NCBI GenBank assembly: GCA_943349555.1
Contig: CALQZK010000004.1
Coordinates: 1 to 29,699, forward strand
DNA length: 29,699 nucleotides
DNA from: Candidatus Nomurabacteria bacterium
GTDB taxonomy: Bacteria > Patescibacteriota > Minisyncoccia > Phycocordibacterales > PALSA-1337
Direction: 5' to 3'
Below the pieces are notes generated by a model. It was not told the DNA's origin. It saw nothing but the letters and a program-made list of their open reading frames with translations, and made no database searches. Within the stretch, counting starts at the first letter, position 1, and each line of letters opens with the position of its first letter. Position numbers and translations under genes: made by a program. Positions 17,221 to 25,176 of the stretch are shown here, piece by piece.

Positions 17221-18261
17221 ATGAAAATTGAAAAAGATAAAAGTTTGAAGGAGATGACAACTTTTAAAATTGGGGGAAGGGCCCAGTTTTTTTGTGCTGT
17301 TCAGAGCGAGAATGATTTGGAAGAAGCGGTGAAATTTGCAAAAGAAAATAACCTGCAGTTTTTTGTCCTTGGTGGCGGATCGAATATTTTAATTTCTGAT
17401 AAAGGCTTCGAGGGATTGGTGATAAAGATGGAGATGAAGGGAATAGAATTTCAGGAGAATGGAGCTGAAGAAAAAGTGATTGTAAAAGCTGGAGAAGATT
17501 GGGATAATTTTGTGGAAGAGGTGGTGAAGCGGGGATTATATGGATTAGAAAATCTCTCTTTAATTCCCGGAACTGTCGGCGCGGCACCGGTGCAGAATAT
17601 TGGAGCATATGGAAGTGAGGTGAAGGATAGTATTGAAAGCGTTAGAGTTTTTGATACGGAAAAAATGGAGTTTAGGGACTTCAGAAATTTTGAATGCAAA
17701 TTTGAATACAGAAATAGCATTTTTAAAATAAAGAATAATCTTTTTATAATTGTTTCAGTGGCGTTTGTGTTGAAGCAGAATGGGCAAGTGAATATTGATT
17801 ATAAAGATCTACAGGAATTTTTTCTATTAAAAAATAATTTCAAGCCCTCGCTTACCGAAGTTCGTGAAGCTGTCATCAGTATCCGAACTGTCAAATTGCC
17901 GGATGTGAGGAAGATAGGTACCGCCGGCTCTTTCTTTAAAAATGCTATTATTGGTCATTCGCAAGCTCATGACTTGAAGGTGAGGTATTCAGGGTTGCCG
18001 ATTTATCCAGTGAATGATTCGGATGATAATGAGAATGTGAAAGTCTCTCTGGCTTGGATACTTGACCATGTCTGCGGATATAGGGGGGCTTCGAAAGGGA
18101 ATGTGGGGACTTATAAGAATCAGGCTTTGGTACTTGTGAATAATGGCAATGCGACGGCAGAAGAAATTAAACAATTCGCGCATGAGATAAAAAGGGTGGT
18201 TAAAGAGAAGACGGCAATCGATATTGAGGAGGAGGTGCAGTATGTGGGGGAAATTTCTTGA
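17221..18261 (+). CDS. murB: UDP-N-acetylenolpyruvoylglucosamine reductase
   Basis: FAD enzyme that reduces UDP-GlcNAc-enolpyruvate to UDP-MurNAc, the second committed step of peptidoglycan synthesis. The 346-residue protein has TTFKIGGRA (13-21), the FAD pyrophosphate-binding LGGGSN (50-55), PGTVGAAPVQNIGAYG (116-131), the proton-donor Ser in AGSFFKN (S237) and the C-terminal catalytic Glu in EVQYVG (E338). It is full length. It is a single gene here with its own promoter; no other mur gene is adjacent. Codon use is more AT-rich than in the sugar operon upstream, suggesting the two blocks have different histories. Confidence 0.93.
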   Translation: MKIEKDKSLKEMTTFKIGGRAQFFCAVQSENDLEEAVKFAKENNLQFFVLGGGSNILISDKGFEGLVIKMEMKGIEFQENGAEEKVIVKAGEDWDNFVEEVVKRGLYGLENLSLIPGTVGAAPVQNIGAYGSEVKDSIESVRVFDTEKMEFRDFRNFECKFEYRNSIFKIKNNLFIIVSVAFVLKQNGQVNIDYKDLQEFFLLKNNFKPSLTEVREAVISIRTVKLPDVRKIGTAGSFFKNAIIGHSQAHDLKVRYSGLPIYPVNDSDDNENVKVSLAWILDHVCGYRGASKGNVGTYKNQALVLVNNGNATAEEIKQFAHEIKRVVKEKTAIDIEEEVQYVGEIS

Positions 18262-18334
18262 CTTTATTTCCTACTCATAATATAATTCAAGCATAAACAA
18301 TCTGAAGACTGGAAAATCCCCGCCCAGCGCTCTC

Positions 18335-18820
18335 TTAAGGAGAGGCACGAATGCGAGAAACTGGGGTCTCGCCAGAGCTAAAGACGGTTGGAAGCTTGCC
18401 TTCCAACCTTTTTAGTTCTCCAGGAGTACTGTCGAATATAGTATTTATCTCTGTCAAACCTCCGGGCTTCCTTTCAACTTCTACTACAATTTGATGCAGA
18501 GGATCCATATTGATAAAGAGATACTCTTTCTTGTTTTTCCTTCTATTATCCTCCAAAATTTTGTATGGATGGGAAAGACTTTCTGGAATCCTCAACATAA
18601 CCTCATCAGTAATTTTAGGATGTCCACCTAACCCCAGTACCTTGCCTTTCACCTTTGCGATAATAAATTCAGACAAGTAGATGTGACTATCTCCGATAAT
18701 TTCAGAGATTTCTTTATTTACAATGACAATGAGCTCGGAATCTCTCTTAAAGATTCCTGTACTGTTTGCATTAACTCTTTCTATTAGATCTGCTATTTTG
18801 GATGGTTTTTCTTCTAACAT
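18335..18820 (-). CDS. Small protein with BECR-fold (PBECR-like) nuclease resemblance
   Basis: A 161-residue protein of uncertain family. Residues ~66-140 resemble the phage Barnase-EndoU-ColicinE5/D-RelE-like domain. GHPKITDEVMLRIPESL (66-82) is followed by a HPYKILEDN turn (84-92), then strands EYLFI, QIVVEVE and the terminal TEINTIF (123-129). H67 and T127 would be candidate active-site positions. The N-terminal 65 residues are helical then beta-rich. The last ~20 residues (from 141) are encoded across two palindromic hairpins and may be an added tail. I chose the ATG at 18820 over a GTG at 18835 because a -10 box occupies 18827-18832. It stands alone, minus strand, between murB and secA. 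It could be a toxin, an RNase or a non-catalytic relative; no antitoxin-like gene is adjacent. Confidence 0.5.
   Translation of the reverse strand: MLEEKPSKIADLIERVNANSTGIFKRDSELIVIVNKEISEIIGDSHIYLSEFIIAKVKGKVLGLGGHPKITDEVMLRIPESLSHPYKILEDNRRKNKKEYLFINMDPLHQIVVEVERKPGGLTEINTIFDSTPGELKRLEGKLPTVFSSGETPVSRIRASP
18386..18413 (+). terminator. Rho-independent terminator for murB, inside the convergent gene
   Basis: A 9-bp perfect stem GGTTGGAAG/CTTCCAACC with loop CTTGC, then TTTTT. It works only in the plus direction (no T run on the other strand). It is 125 bases past the murB stop and lies within the 3' end of the minus-strand gene, so the murB mRNA would overlap that gene as antisense. Confidence 0.65.
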
Positions 18821-18826
18821 CCCCCA

Positions 18827-18832
18827 AGCATA
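18827..18832 (-). promoter_or_regulatory. -10 element of the BECR-like gene (leaderless configuration)
   Basis: TATGCT on the minus strand, six bases (TGGGGG) before the ATG at 18820. No -35 consensus: that position (18850-18855) is inside a direct repeat. Confidence 0.45.
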
Positions 18833-18843
18833 CACATCCGAGA

Positions 18844-18880
18844 TTAAGATTCGATAAATTTCTGCTTAAGAATCGATAAA
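18844..18880. promoter_or_regulatory. Operator-like 15-bp direct repeat, two helical turns apart
   Basis: TTAAGATTCGATAAA (18844-18858) and TTAAGAATCGATAAA (18866-18880) match at 14 of 15 positions with a 22-bp period. The first copy covers the expected -35 of the minus-strand BECR-like gene. Same-face spacing suggests two bound copies of a regulator. It lies about 60 bp upstream of the secA -10, so it may affect either gene. Confidence 0.45.
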
Positions 18881-18941
18881 GATTTACAAAAAACATAGTT
18901 CAGCAATGAAAAATCTGTTGTGTAAATAGCATTTCTTGTGA

Positions 18942-18947
18942 TATAGT
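18942..18947 (+). promoter_or_regulatory. Extended -10 promoter of secA
   Basis: TATAGT preceded by TGA (TGnTATAGT), with a weak TTGTGT -35 (18918-18923, 18-base spacer). Predicted start about 18954, four bases before the ATG at 18958. An in-frame GTG at 18946 lies inside this box and is not a sensible start. Confidence 0.45.
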
Positions 18948-18957
18948 GAGCATCCAT

Positions 18958-21435
18958 ATGGCCTTTATTCTGAAAAACATCTTCGGAGACCCCAATAAAA
19001 AGGCCCTAAAAGCCTATGAGCCACTTGTGGCAAAGGTTAATTCTTTTGAGCCGGCTATTTCTGCTTTATCAGATGAGCAGATAAAAGCTAAAACAGTCGA
19101 GTTTCGAGAGAGGCTGGCGAAAGGGGAGACTCTGGATAGTATCCTGCCGGAGGCTTTTGCATTGGTGCGCGAGGCATCAAAGAGGACTCTTGGGCAAAGG
19201 CACTTCGATGTCCAGCTCATAGGAGGGGCAATTTTACATAATGGAAATATTGCGGAAATGAGAACAGGGGAGGGAAAAACTTTGGTGGCTACATTACCTG
19301 CATACCTCAATGCTCTTGGTGAGAAAGGTGTTGGAAAGGGTGTGCATATAGTGACTGTGAATGACTATCTCTCTCGCCGTGACGCCGTCTGGATGGGGCA
19401 GATATATAATGCTCTCGGTCTTACTACGGGAGTTATTAATCATGATTCTTCTTTCACATACGATGCAGAACATAAGCAACTGGATAAGGAGCGAGATCAA
19501 GTCGGATCTTTCCACGTTGTCCACGAATTCCTCCGACCGGTCACTCGCCGTGAAGCTTATGCCGCGGACATTACTTATGGAACGAACAATGAATTTGGCT
19601 TCGACTATCTGCGCGACAATCTAGAATATGAAGAAAGAAATCTTCGCCAGAGGGAATTTAATTACGCTATCGTTGACGAGATCGACTCCATTCTTATAGA
19701 TGAAGCCCGCACCCCTCTTATTATTTCCTCTCCAACTGTAGACTCGGAAAATCTTTACCAGGTCTTTGCTGGTATTACCCAAGGTCTGACAGAAGGCGAA
19801 GACTATACGAAAGACGAGAAGCATAAGAGCATTGCTATGACTCCTGCGGGTATAGAAAAAGTGGAGAAAAAAATGGGGATCGGCAATATATATACTGATA
19901 AGGGAATTAAATATGTGCATCATTTGGAAACAGCTGTGCGTGCCAAAGCTATTTTCCATCTGGATAAAGATTATGTCGTGAAGGAAGACGAGATTATGAT
20001 TGTTGACGAATTCACAGGACGCATCCAGCCTGGACGTAGATGGTCAGAAGGCCTTCATCAAGCTATTGAGGCAAAAGAGAGAGTGACTGTGCAGAAGGAA
20101 AGCAGGACTTTCGCCTCCATCACTTTCCAGAACTATTTCCGCCTTTACAAGAAGTTGTCTGGAATGACAGGAACTGCGGCAACTTCCAGCGAGGAATTCT
20201 ACAAAGTCTACGGCCTCGACACTATCATTGTGCCTACGAATAAAAACATTGCTCGCAAGGATCACAATGACTTGATTTTCAAGACGGAGGGGGGAAAACT
20301 TCAGGCAATAGCAAGGAGGATAAGGGAACTTAATAAACTTGGGCAACCAGTCCTCGTCGGTACAGTTTCCATTGAAAAAAATGAAATATTGTCACAGTTT
20401 TTGAAGGCTGAAGGCGTCCCGCATGAAATATTGAATGCCAAGAATCATGAGAGAGAGGGAGAAATCATCGCACAAGCAGGAAAAAAGGGAGGAGTGACCA
20501 TAGCTACAAACATGGCGGGAAGAGGAGTGGATATTAAGCTCGGAGGAAATCCTGGGAGCAAAGTCGGCAATTCTGAGGAGTATGAGGAAGTTAGATTACT
20601 CGGTGGTCTATTTGTTCTCGGTACAGAAAGGCATGAAGCGAGGCGAATAGACAATCAGCTTCGAGGGCGATCTGGTAGACAGGGGGATCCTGGGGCTACG
20701 CAGTTTTTTGTTTCTCTCGAAGACTCATTGATGAGAGTTTTTGCAGGCGATACAGTCAAGAATCTAATGGGCCGGCTAGGCGTACGTGATGATGAAGCGA
20801 TAGAAAACAGGATAATTACAAGGTCATTGGAAAGTGCACAGTCGAAAATAGAAGGATTTAATTTTGATTCACGAAAGCATATTTTGGAATATGATGACAT
20901 TCTCAATCATCAGAGAAAAACTATCTATAATAGACGCCGAGCGGTGCTGATGGGAAATCCAGAGGAAGTGGAGGCGAAGTTGGTGGAAGTTGTCGGAGAT
21001 AATAACGATATAAAAAAGATAGTAGAAGAAAAGATCGCTACAATTGGCCGAGAAAGATTCCTGCTTGTTGTGCGACAGCTTATGCTCCAAGCCATAGACA
21101 TGTTCTGGGTTGAGCATCTCGAAGTTATGGACTATACCCGCTCAAGCGTAAACCTCCGAGCTTACGGACAAAGGGATCCATTGGTGGAATATAAGAGGGA
21201 AGGTCTAAGGCTTTTCCGGGAGATGCAAGCGGCGATAGACTCGCAGATTATCAACCTACTTCCTCATGTCGGAGGTGTAGCTGCAGTTCCAGAGGCGGTC
21301 AAGTTGCAAGAAGTTCATAACGATGCCCAAGCAATTACCGGAAGTACAGCAGAGCCAAAGAAGGAAGAAGCTGGGAGGAATGAGCCATGTCCTTGTGGTT
21401 CAGGGAAGAAATATAAGAAGTGCCATGGGATGTAG
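18958..21435 (+). CDS. secA: Preprotein translocase ATPase SecA
   Basis: Motor of the Sec export pathway, binding SecYEG at the cytoplasmic membrane. The 825-residue protein carries the nucleotide-binding Walker A MRTGEGKT, DEIDSILIDEARTPLI (Walker B region), the second motor domain with TNMAGRGVDI and QLRGRSGRQGDPG, the helical scaffold/wing domains, and the C-terminal zinc motif CPCGSGKKYKKCHG. Compared with E. coli SecA, NBD1 has roughly 25-30 extra residues around 160-198 (starting HDSSFTYD), as in many other bacteria. It is the sole SecA in the window and would export the fibre protein encoded at 26625. Start chosen at MAFILKNIFG, which matches family N-termini. Confidence 0.96.
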   Translation: MAFILKNIFGDPNKKALKAYEPLVAKVNSFEPAISALSDEQIKAKTVEFRERLAKGETLDSILPEAFALVREASKRTLGQRHFDVQLIGGAILHNGNIAEMRTGEGKTLVATLPAYLNALGEKGVGKGVHIVTVNDYLSRRDAVWMGQIYNALGLTTGVINHDSSFTYDAEHKQLDKERDQVGSFHVVHEFLRPVTRREAYAADITYGTNNEFGFDYLRDNLEYEERNLRQREFNYAIVDEIDSILIDEARTPLIISSPTVDSENLYQVFAGITQGLTEGEDYTKDEKHKSIAMTPAGIEKVEKKMGIGNIYTDKGIKYVHHLETAVRAKAIFHLDKDYVVKEDEIMIVDEFTGRIQPGRRWSEGLHQAIEAKERVTVQKESRTFASITFQNYFRLYKKLSGMTGTAATSSEEFYKVYGLDTIIVPTNKNIARKDHNDLIFKTEGGKLQAIARRIRELNKLGQPVLVGTVSIEKNEILSQFLKAEGVPHEILNAKNHEREGEIIAQAGKKGGVTIATNMAGRGVDIKLGGNPGSKVGNSEEYEEVRLLGGLFVLGTERHEARRIDNQLRGRSGRQGDPGATQFFVSLEDSLMRVFAGDTVKNLMGRLGVRDDEAIENRIITRSLESAQSKIEGFNFDSRKHILEYDDILNHQRKTIYNRRRAVLMGNPEEVEAKLVEVVGDNNDIKKIVEEKIATIGRERFLLVVRQLMLQAIDMFWVEHLEVMDYTRSSVNLRAYGQRDPLVEYKREGLRLFREMQAAIDSQIINLLPHVGGVAAVPEAVKLQEVHNDAQAITGSTAEPKKEEAGRNEPCPCGSGKKYKKCHGM

Positions 21436-21442
21436 AATATGG

Positions 21443-21448
21443 TAAGAT
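21443..21448 (+). promoter_or_regulatory. -10 element of the AI-2E permease gene (leaderless configuration)
   Basis: TAAGAT just after the secA stop, six bases before the ATG at 21455; the predicted start coincides with the A of the ATG. No Shine-Dalgarno. Confidence 0.35.
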
Positions 21449-21454
21449 ATCTCC

Positions 21455-22504
21455 ATGAACACATATTCTAATCAACATTTTTTTACTGGGCTTTTGCTTG
21501 TGGTATTTATTATTGCAGTCCTTATATTTTTCCCCTTCCTGACGCCGATCGTGGTATCACTGGCTCTTGCTATAATTTTCGGACCGGTATACAGGGGACT
21601 TTTGAAAGTTTTTGCTCCTGGAAAGGATAAGAACACCACAGCCGCGCTCATTACTTTGGCTATAGTTGTGGTAATAGTCCTCGTACCTGGATTCTTCATC
21701 GTCACCAAGCTATACAGCGAAATCCAAGACATGTATTTCTATCTGACCGAGGAATCCGGAAGGTCTTCTATTATTACCTTCATGAACATCGCTACGGAAT
21801 GGATTTCCAATGCTCTCTTCAATGTCTATCCTTCCATCTCTTTCGACACATTTAATATCACAGAATATCTACAGAGCGCTCTGGAATGGGCATTCTCTCA
21901 CGTCGACACTGTCTTTACGGGAATCACAAAGGTTGTGATGGGAATCTTCGTGGCATTCTTCACCCTCTTCTATTTCCTCCGAGACGGCAGGGAATTCAAG
22001 AAGCAGATAATCGCTTTGAGTCCCCTTATTGACTCTGATGATGAAATAATATTCAAGAGGTTGGAGCAGGCGGTCTACTCTGTGGTGGCGGGAAGCTTAA
22101 TTGTCGGAGTCATACAGGGAATCCTGACAGGTGTCGGATTTGCCCTTTTCCAAGTTCCACAGCCGGCGGTATGGGGAAGCGTTGCGGCAGTTGCGGCGTT
22201 GATACCTGGAATAGGCACATCTCTAGTTCTGGTTCCTGCCATACTTTACCTTTTCTTCACTGGTTCATCGACATATGCTCTAGGACTCTTGATCTGGGGA
22301 GTCTTGGCTGTGGGACTCATAGATAATCTTCTCGGACCAGTCTTGGTTAATAGGGGGATCAAGATCCATCCGGCTGTTATTCTCCTTTCTGTATTAGGTG
22401 GACTTAGTTTGTTTGGATTGGTTGGGTTTATTCTCGGTCCTCTTGTGGTGGCCTTCCTCTTTGTGCTTCTTGAGATATATAAAGCACATGGCATTCATCG
22501 ATGA
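21455..22504 (+). CDS. AI-2E family transporter (PerM/YdiK-like membrane protein)
   Basis: A 349-residue integral membrane protein of the AI-2E transporter/permease family. It has about seven to eight hydrophobic spans: two at the N-terminus (~10-45), one at ~62-85, one at ~155-180 with the family FFTLFYFLRDG motif, and a dense block from ~210 to 345. The family motifs PGIGTSLVLVPA and DNLLGPVLVNRG are clear. Family members are proposed to export small molecules or act as sodium/proton antiporters; the name does not prove AI-2 transport. It starts 19 bases after secA and its 3' end overlaps obgE by 17 bases, so the trio may form one transcript. Confidence 0.85.
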   Translation: MNTYSNQHFFTGLLLVVFIIAVLIFFPFLTPIVVSLALAIIFGPVYRGLLKVFAPGKDKNTTAALITLAIVVVIVLVPGFFIVTKLYSEIQDMYFYLTEESGRSSIITFMNIATEWISNALFNVYPSISFDTFNITEYLQSALEWAFSHVDTVFTGITKVVMGIFVAFFTLFYFLRDGREFKKQIIALSPLIDSDDEIIFKRLEQAVYSVVAGSLIVGVIQGILTGVGFALFQVPQPAVWGSVAAVAALIPGIGTSLVLVPAILYLFFTGSSTYALGLLIWGVLAVGLIDNLLGPVLVNRGIKIHPAVILLSVLGGLSLFGLVGFILGPLVVAFLFVLLEIYKAHGIHR

Positions 22505-23459
22505 AATAAACCTGCATATTAAAGCCGGCAAAGGCGGAGATGGCGTAGTGCGCTGGCTGCATGAGAGAGGAAGGGAATTTGCCGGTGCTGTCGGAGGCGA
22601 TGGCGGAAGAGGCGGGGATGTCTACGTCCGCGCTATTCGCGACCTCGCCATACTCAATAGATATAGGAATATAAAAGAATTCTCTGCAGAGAATGGCCTG
22701 TCCGGCATGAAGAAAAGTATGCATGGCAGGGATGGCAAGGACTTGGTTCTGGATTTGCCTATAGGTTCTATAGTTACAGATTTGAGGACAAAAAGGGCTA
22801 TAAATATTTTAACCGATGGAGAGCAAGTCCTAATTTTAAAAGGAGGCAGGGGAGGGCTGGGCAATGAACACTTCAAGGCTTCTACAAATACGACTCCAAC
22901 AGAATCCACTGATGGTAAGGAGGGCGATGAAGCAGATTTTCATATTGAGCTAGAGCTGGTGGCAGATGCGGGACTGATAGGATTGCCGAATGCGGGCAAG
23001 TCCTCGCTCCTAAATGCCCTGACAAATGCCAATGCACAAGTGGGTAGCTATGCCTTCACGACTCTAGAGCCGAACCTCGGAGCTTTGCCTGGGGGATTTG
23101 TGGTGGCGGATATTCCTGGATTGATAGAAGGAGCGTCAGAAGGAAAAGGTCTTGGTCATAAATTTCTACGGCATGTGAAGAGGACTCGACATCTATTTCA
23201 TTTAATTTCTTTGGAGAATACAGATCTGGTAGAGGCGTACAAAACCATTAGAGGCGAGCTGAAGCAATACGGACAAGGATTAGATGAAAAAGAAGAGACT
23301 ATTATACTAACGAAGACAGATATGATGGAGGAAAAAGAGATAAAAGCATTGCAGAAAAAACTAGTAAAATTAAATAAAGATATATTGACAGTTACGGTTC
23401 TGGATGACTCTTCCATAAAAGAAATTTCTGATGAGATTGTGAAAAGACTGCGAAAATAG
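22488..23459 (+). CDS. obgE: GTPase ObgE/CgtA
   Basis: Ribosome-associated GTPase of the Obg family, 323 residues. The glycine-rich Obg fold (1-~155: IKAGKGGDG, GGDGGRGGDV, LKGGRGGLGN) is followed by the G domain. G1 is GLPNAGKSS (165-173), switch TTLEPNLG, G3 DIPGLIEGA, and G4 TKTD (275-278). The usual G4 is NKxD, so the Asn is a Thr here. The protein ends soon after the G domain, lacking the C-terminal OCT domain of Firmicutes Obg. I set the start at 22488 because MAFIDE is the family N-terminus; an upstream in-frame start at 22398 would lie inside the AI-2E gene. A TATATA stands six bases before the ATG. Confidence 0.93.
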   Translation: MAFIDEINLHIKAGKGGDGVVRWLHERGREFAGAVGGDGGRGGDVYVRAIRDLAILNRYRNIKEFSAENGLSGMKKSMHGRDGKDLVLDLPIGSIVTDLRTKRAINILTDGEQVLILKGGRGGLGNEHFKASTNTTPTESTDGKEGDEADFHIELELVADAGLIGLPNAGKSSLLNALTNANAQVGSYAFTTLEPNLGALPGGFVVADIPGLIEGASEGKGLGHKFLRHVKRTRHLFHLISLENTDLVEAYKTIRGELKQYGQGLDEKEETIILTKTDMMEEKEIKALQKKLVKLNKDILTVTVLDDSSIKEISDEIVKRLRK

Positions 23460-23465
23460 TAGTAT
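23460..23465 (+). promoter_or_regulatory. Possible -10 element of gatB
   Basis: TAGTAT overlapping the obgE stop region, six bases before the ATG at 23472; a TATGAT at 23463-23468 overlaps it but would start transcription inside the gene. Weak on its own, but it fits the spacing seen at other genes. Confidence 0.25.
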
Positions 23466-23471
23466 GATGGT

Positions 23472-24905
23472 ATGAAGCAAGGAAAATCTACAGTCGTCCC
23501 AACTATAGGGCTTGAGGTCCATGTCGAGCTAAAGACTGCCTCCAAGATGTTCTGCTCCTGCAGGAATAATCCAGATGAAGAGAAGCCAAATGCCAATATT
23601 TGTCCGATCTGCCTGGCTCACCCTGGAACTCTACCGGTTTTAAATAAAGAAGCGATAAAGCATGTGCTAAAAGTAGGCTATGCCGTGAAAGGGAAGATAG
23701 CAGACTTCACAGAATGGGACAGAAAGAACTACTTTTACCCCGATATTCCTAAAGGCTATCAGATCAGTCAGTATAAATACCCCCTAGTTTCCGGAGGCGA
23801 GCTTGCTGGAGTCGCTATTACTCGCATACATCTGGAAGAAGATACCGCACAGTCTACTCATGATGTGAGTGATAAGAGCTTAATAAACTTTAATAGAGCT
23901 GGGGTGCCCTTAATGGAGCTTGTAACTGAACCTGTAATACATGATGCTGAAACGGCTGTGTTTTTTGCTAAGGAGCTGCAATTGCTGATGCGTGCCCTCG
24001 GGGCAGGGGAGTGCAATATGGAAAAGGGAGAGATGCGGGTGGAGGCCAATATCTCGGTCAGCTCCGACCCTGCTGTTCTAGGAACTAAAACTGAAATAAA
24101 GAATCTCAATTCCTTCAAGGTGGTAGAGAAGGCTATTGCATATGAAATAGAAAGACAGACAAAACTATTGGAAGCAGGGGAGAAAGTTGTGCAAGAGACA
24201 AGAGGATGGGATGAGAATGCAGGGAAGACTTTCTCGCAGAGACTGAAGGAGAGTTCCCATGACTACAGGTACTTTCCAGATCCAGATATTCCAAAACTTA
24301 AGATTAGTGAGGTAAAAGATTTTAGCATGGAAAATATCTCTGCGGAATTGCCGATATTGCCTTGGGTGAAGAGGGAACAGCTTCAAAAAGATTTCGAAAT
24401 GACTGACAAGGAGGTGGCGGTATTTGTAGAGATGCCTGAAGTAGGGAAGTATCTAGAGTTGGTGGTTGGAGGGAATAAAAATCTTTCAAGACTATCCCTT
24501 AATTATATTCTAACAGATTACCTAGGACTTTTGAAAAAAGAAGGAAAAGATGTAGAGAACAACATAGACATGATTTCTGCTAAAAATTTCTCCAAGTTGA
24601 TGACAATGATAAATGATAAAAAAATCAGTTCAAGAGGAGCGAAAGATATTTTGGTTTTACTTATGAAGGAAGATGGAGACCCTGAGATTGTTGCAAAAAA
24701 GAATGGACTGATGCAAAAGAGCGATGAGGGAGAAATAAAAAAGATTGTGGAGGAGATTGTAAAAAATAATTCTGGAGTTGTGGAGGATTATAAAAAAGGA
24801 AAGATGGCGGCATTGCAGTTTCTTGTTGGGCAGGGGATGAAAGCCACAAAGGGTTCTGCTAATCCTGAAGTCCTAAAGAAGATTATAATAGAAAAGATAA
24901 AGTAG
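23472..24905 (+). CDS. gatB: Aspartyl/glutamyl-tRNA(Asn/Gln) amidotransferase subunit B
   Basis: Subunit B of GatCAB, which converts misacylated Glu-tRNA(Gln) and Asp-tRNA(Asn) to the correct amides. The 477-residue protein begins with the family GLEVHVEL (13-20), then the zinc-type cysteines C28, C30, C44 and C47 (FCSC and CPICLAHPG), RKNYFYPDIPKGYQISQ, EEDTAQSTHD, NRAGVPLMELVTEP, and RYFPDPDIP. The C-terminal helical tail (YqeY-like, ~330-477) that grips tRNA is complete. gatA and gatC are not in the window. Its 3' end converges on the small HTH gene with 25 bp between and no hairpin. Confidence 0.95.
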   Translation: MKQGKSTVVPTIGLEVHVELKTASKMFCSCRNNPDEEKPNANICPICLAHPGTLPVLNKEAIKHVLKVGYAVKGKIADFTEWDRKNYFYPDIPKGYQISQYKYPLVSGGELAGVAITRIHLEEDTAQSTHDVSDKSLINFNRAGVPLMELVTEPVIHDAETAVFFAKELQLLMRALGAGECNMEKGEMRVEANISVSSDPAVLGTKTEIKNLNSFKVVEKAIAYEIERQTKLLEAGEKVVQETRGWDENAGKTFSQRLKESSHDYRYFPDPDIPKLKISEVKDFSMENISAELPILPWVKREQLQKDFEMTDKEVAVFVEMPEVGKYLELVVGGNKNLSRLSLNYILTDYLGLLKKEGKDVENNIDMISAKNFSKLMTMINDKKISSRGAKDILVLLMKEDGDPEIVAKKNGLMQKSDEGEIKKIVEEIVKNNSGVVEDYKKGKMAALQFLVGQGMKATKGSANPEVLKKIIIEKIK

Positions 24906-24930
24906 ATTATTCAAAATATCCTTCTCTTTT

Positions 24931-25176
24931 CTACTCACTTCCCAAATGTTTTACAATTAGCTTTCTCGCTTCATTTCTTGATGGGCGGTGATTGCCTTTG
25001 CTTTCTTCTATCTCCATGAGAATAGCTTCTATGTCCTCGATCTTGTAAACCCTATAGTTGCTGATAGGGTGTCTTCCAGCTGGGAACTTCCCACTATTGT
25101 CCCAATTGCGAAGAGTCAGGGTTGATACTCCTAATATTGCAGCTGCTTTCTTTATGGTTATGTATTTATTTTCCAT
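24931..25176 (-). CDS. Small MerR-like helix-turn-helix protein
   Basis: An 81-residue DNA-binding protein. Residues ~5-53 form a MerR/excisionase-type winged HTH: ITIKKAAAILGVSTLTLRNW (7-26) is the HTH, followed by a wing HPISNYRVYKIEDIEAIL. The remaining ~28 residues are charged and helical, with no effector domain, so it is not a full MerR sensor. It stands alone facing gatB, with the long AT-rich gap upstream. Possible roles are a local repressor or a directionality factor of a lost mobile element; no integrase gene is present. The regulated gene is unknown. Confidence 0.75.
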   Translation of the reverse strand: MENKYITIKKAAAILGVSTLTLRNWDNSGKFPAGRHPISNYRVYKIEDIEAILMEIEESKGNHRPSRNEARKLIVKHLGSE

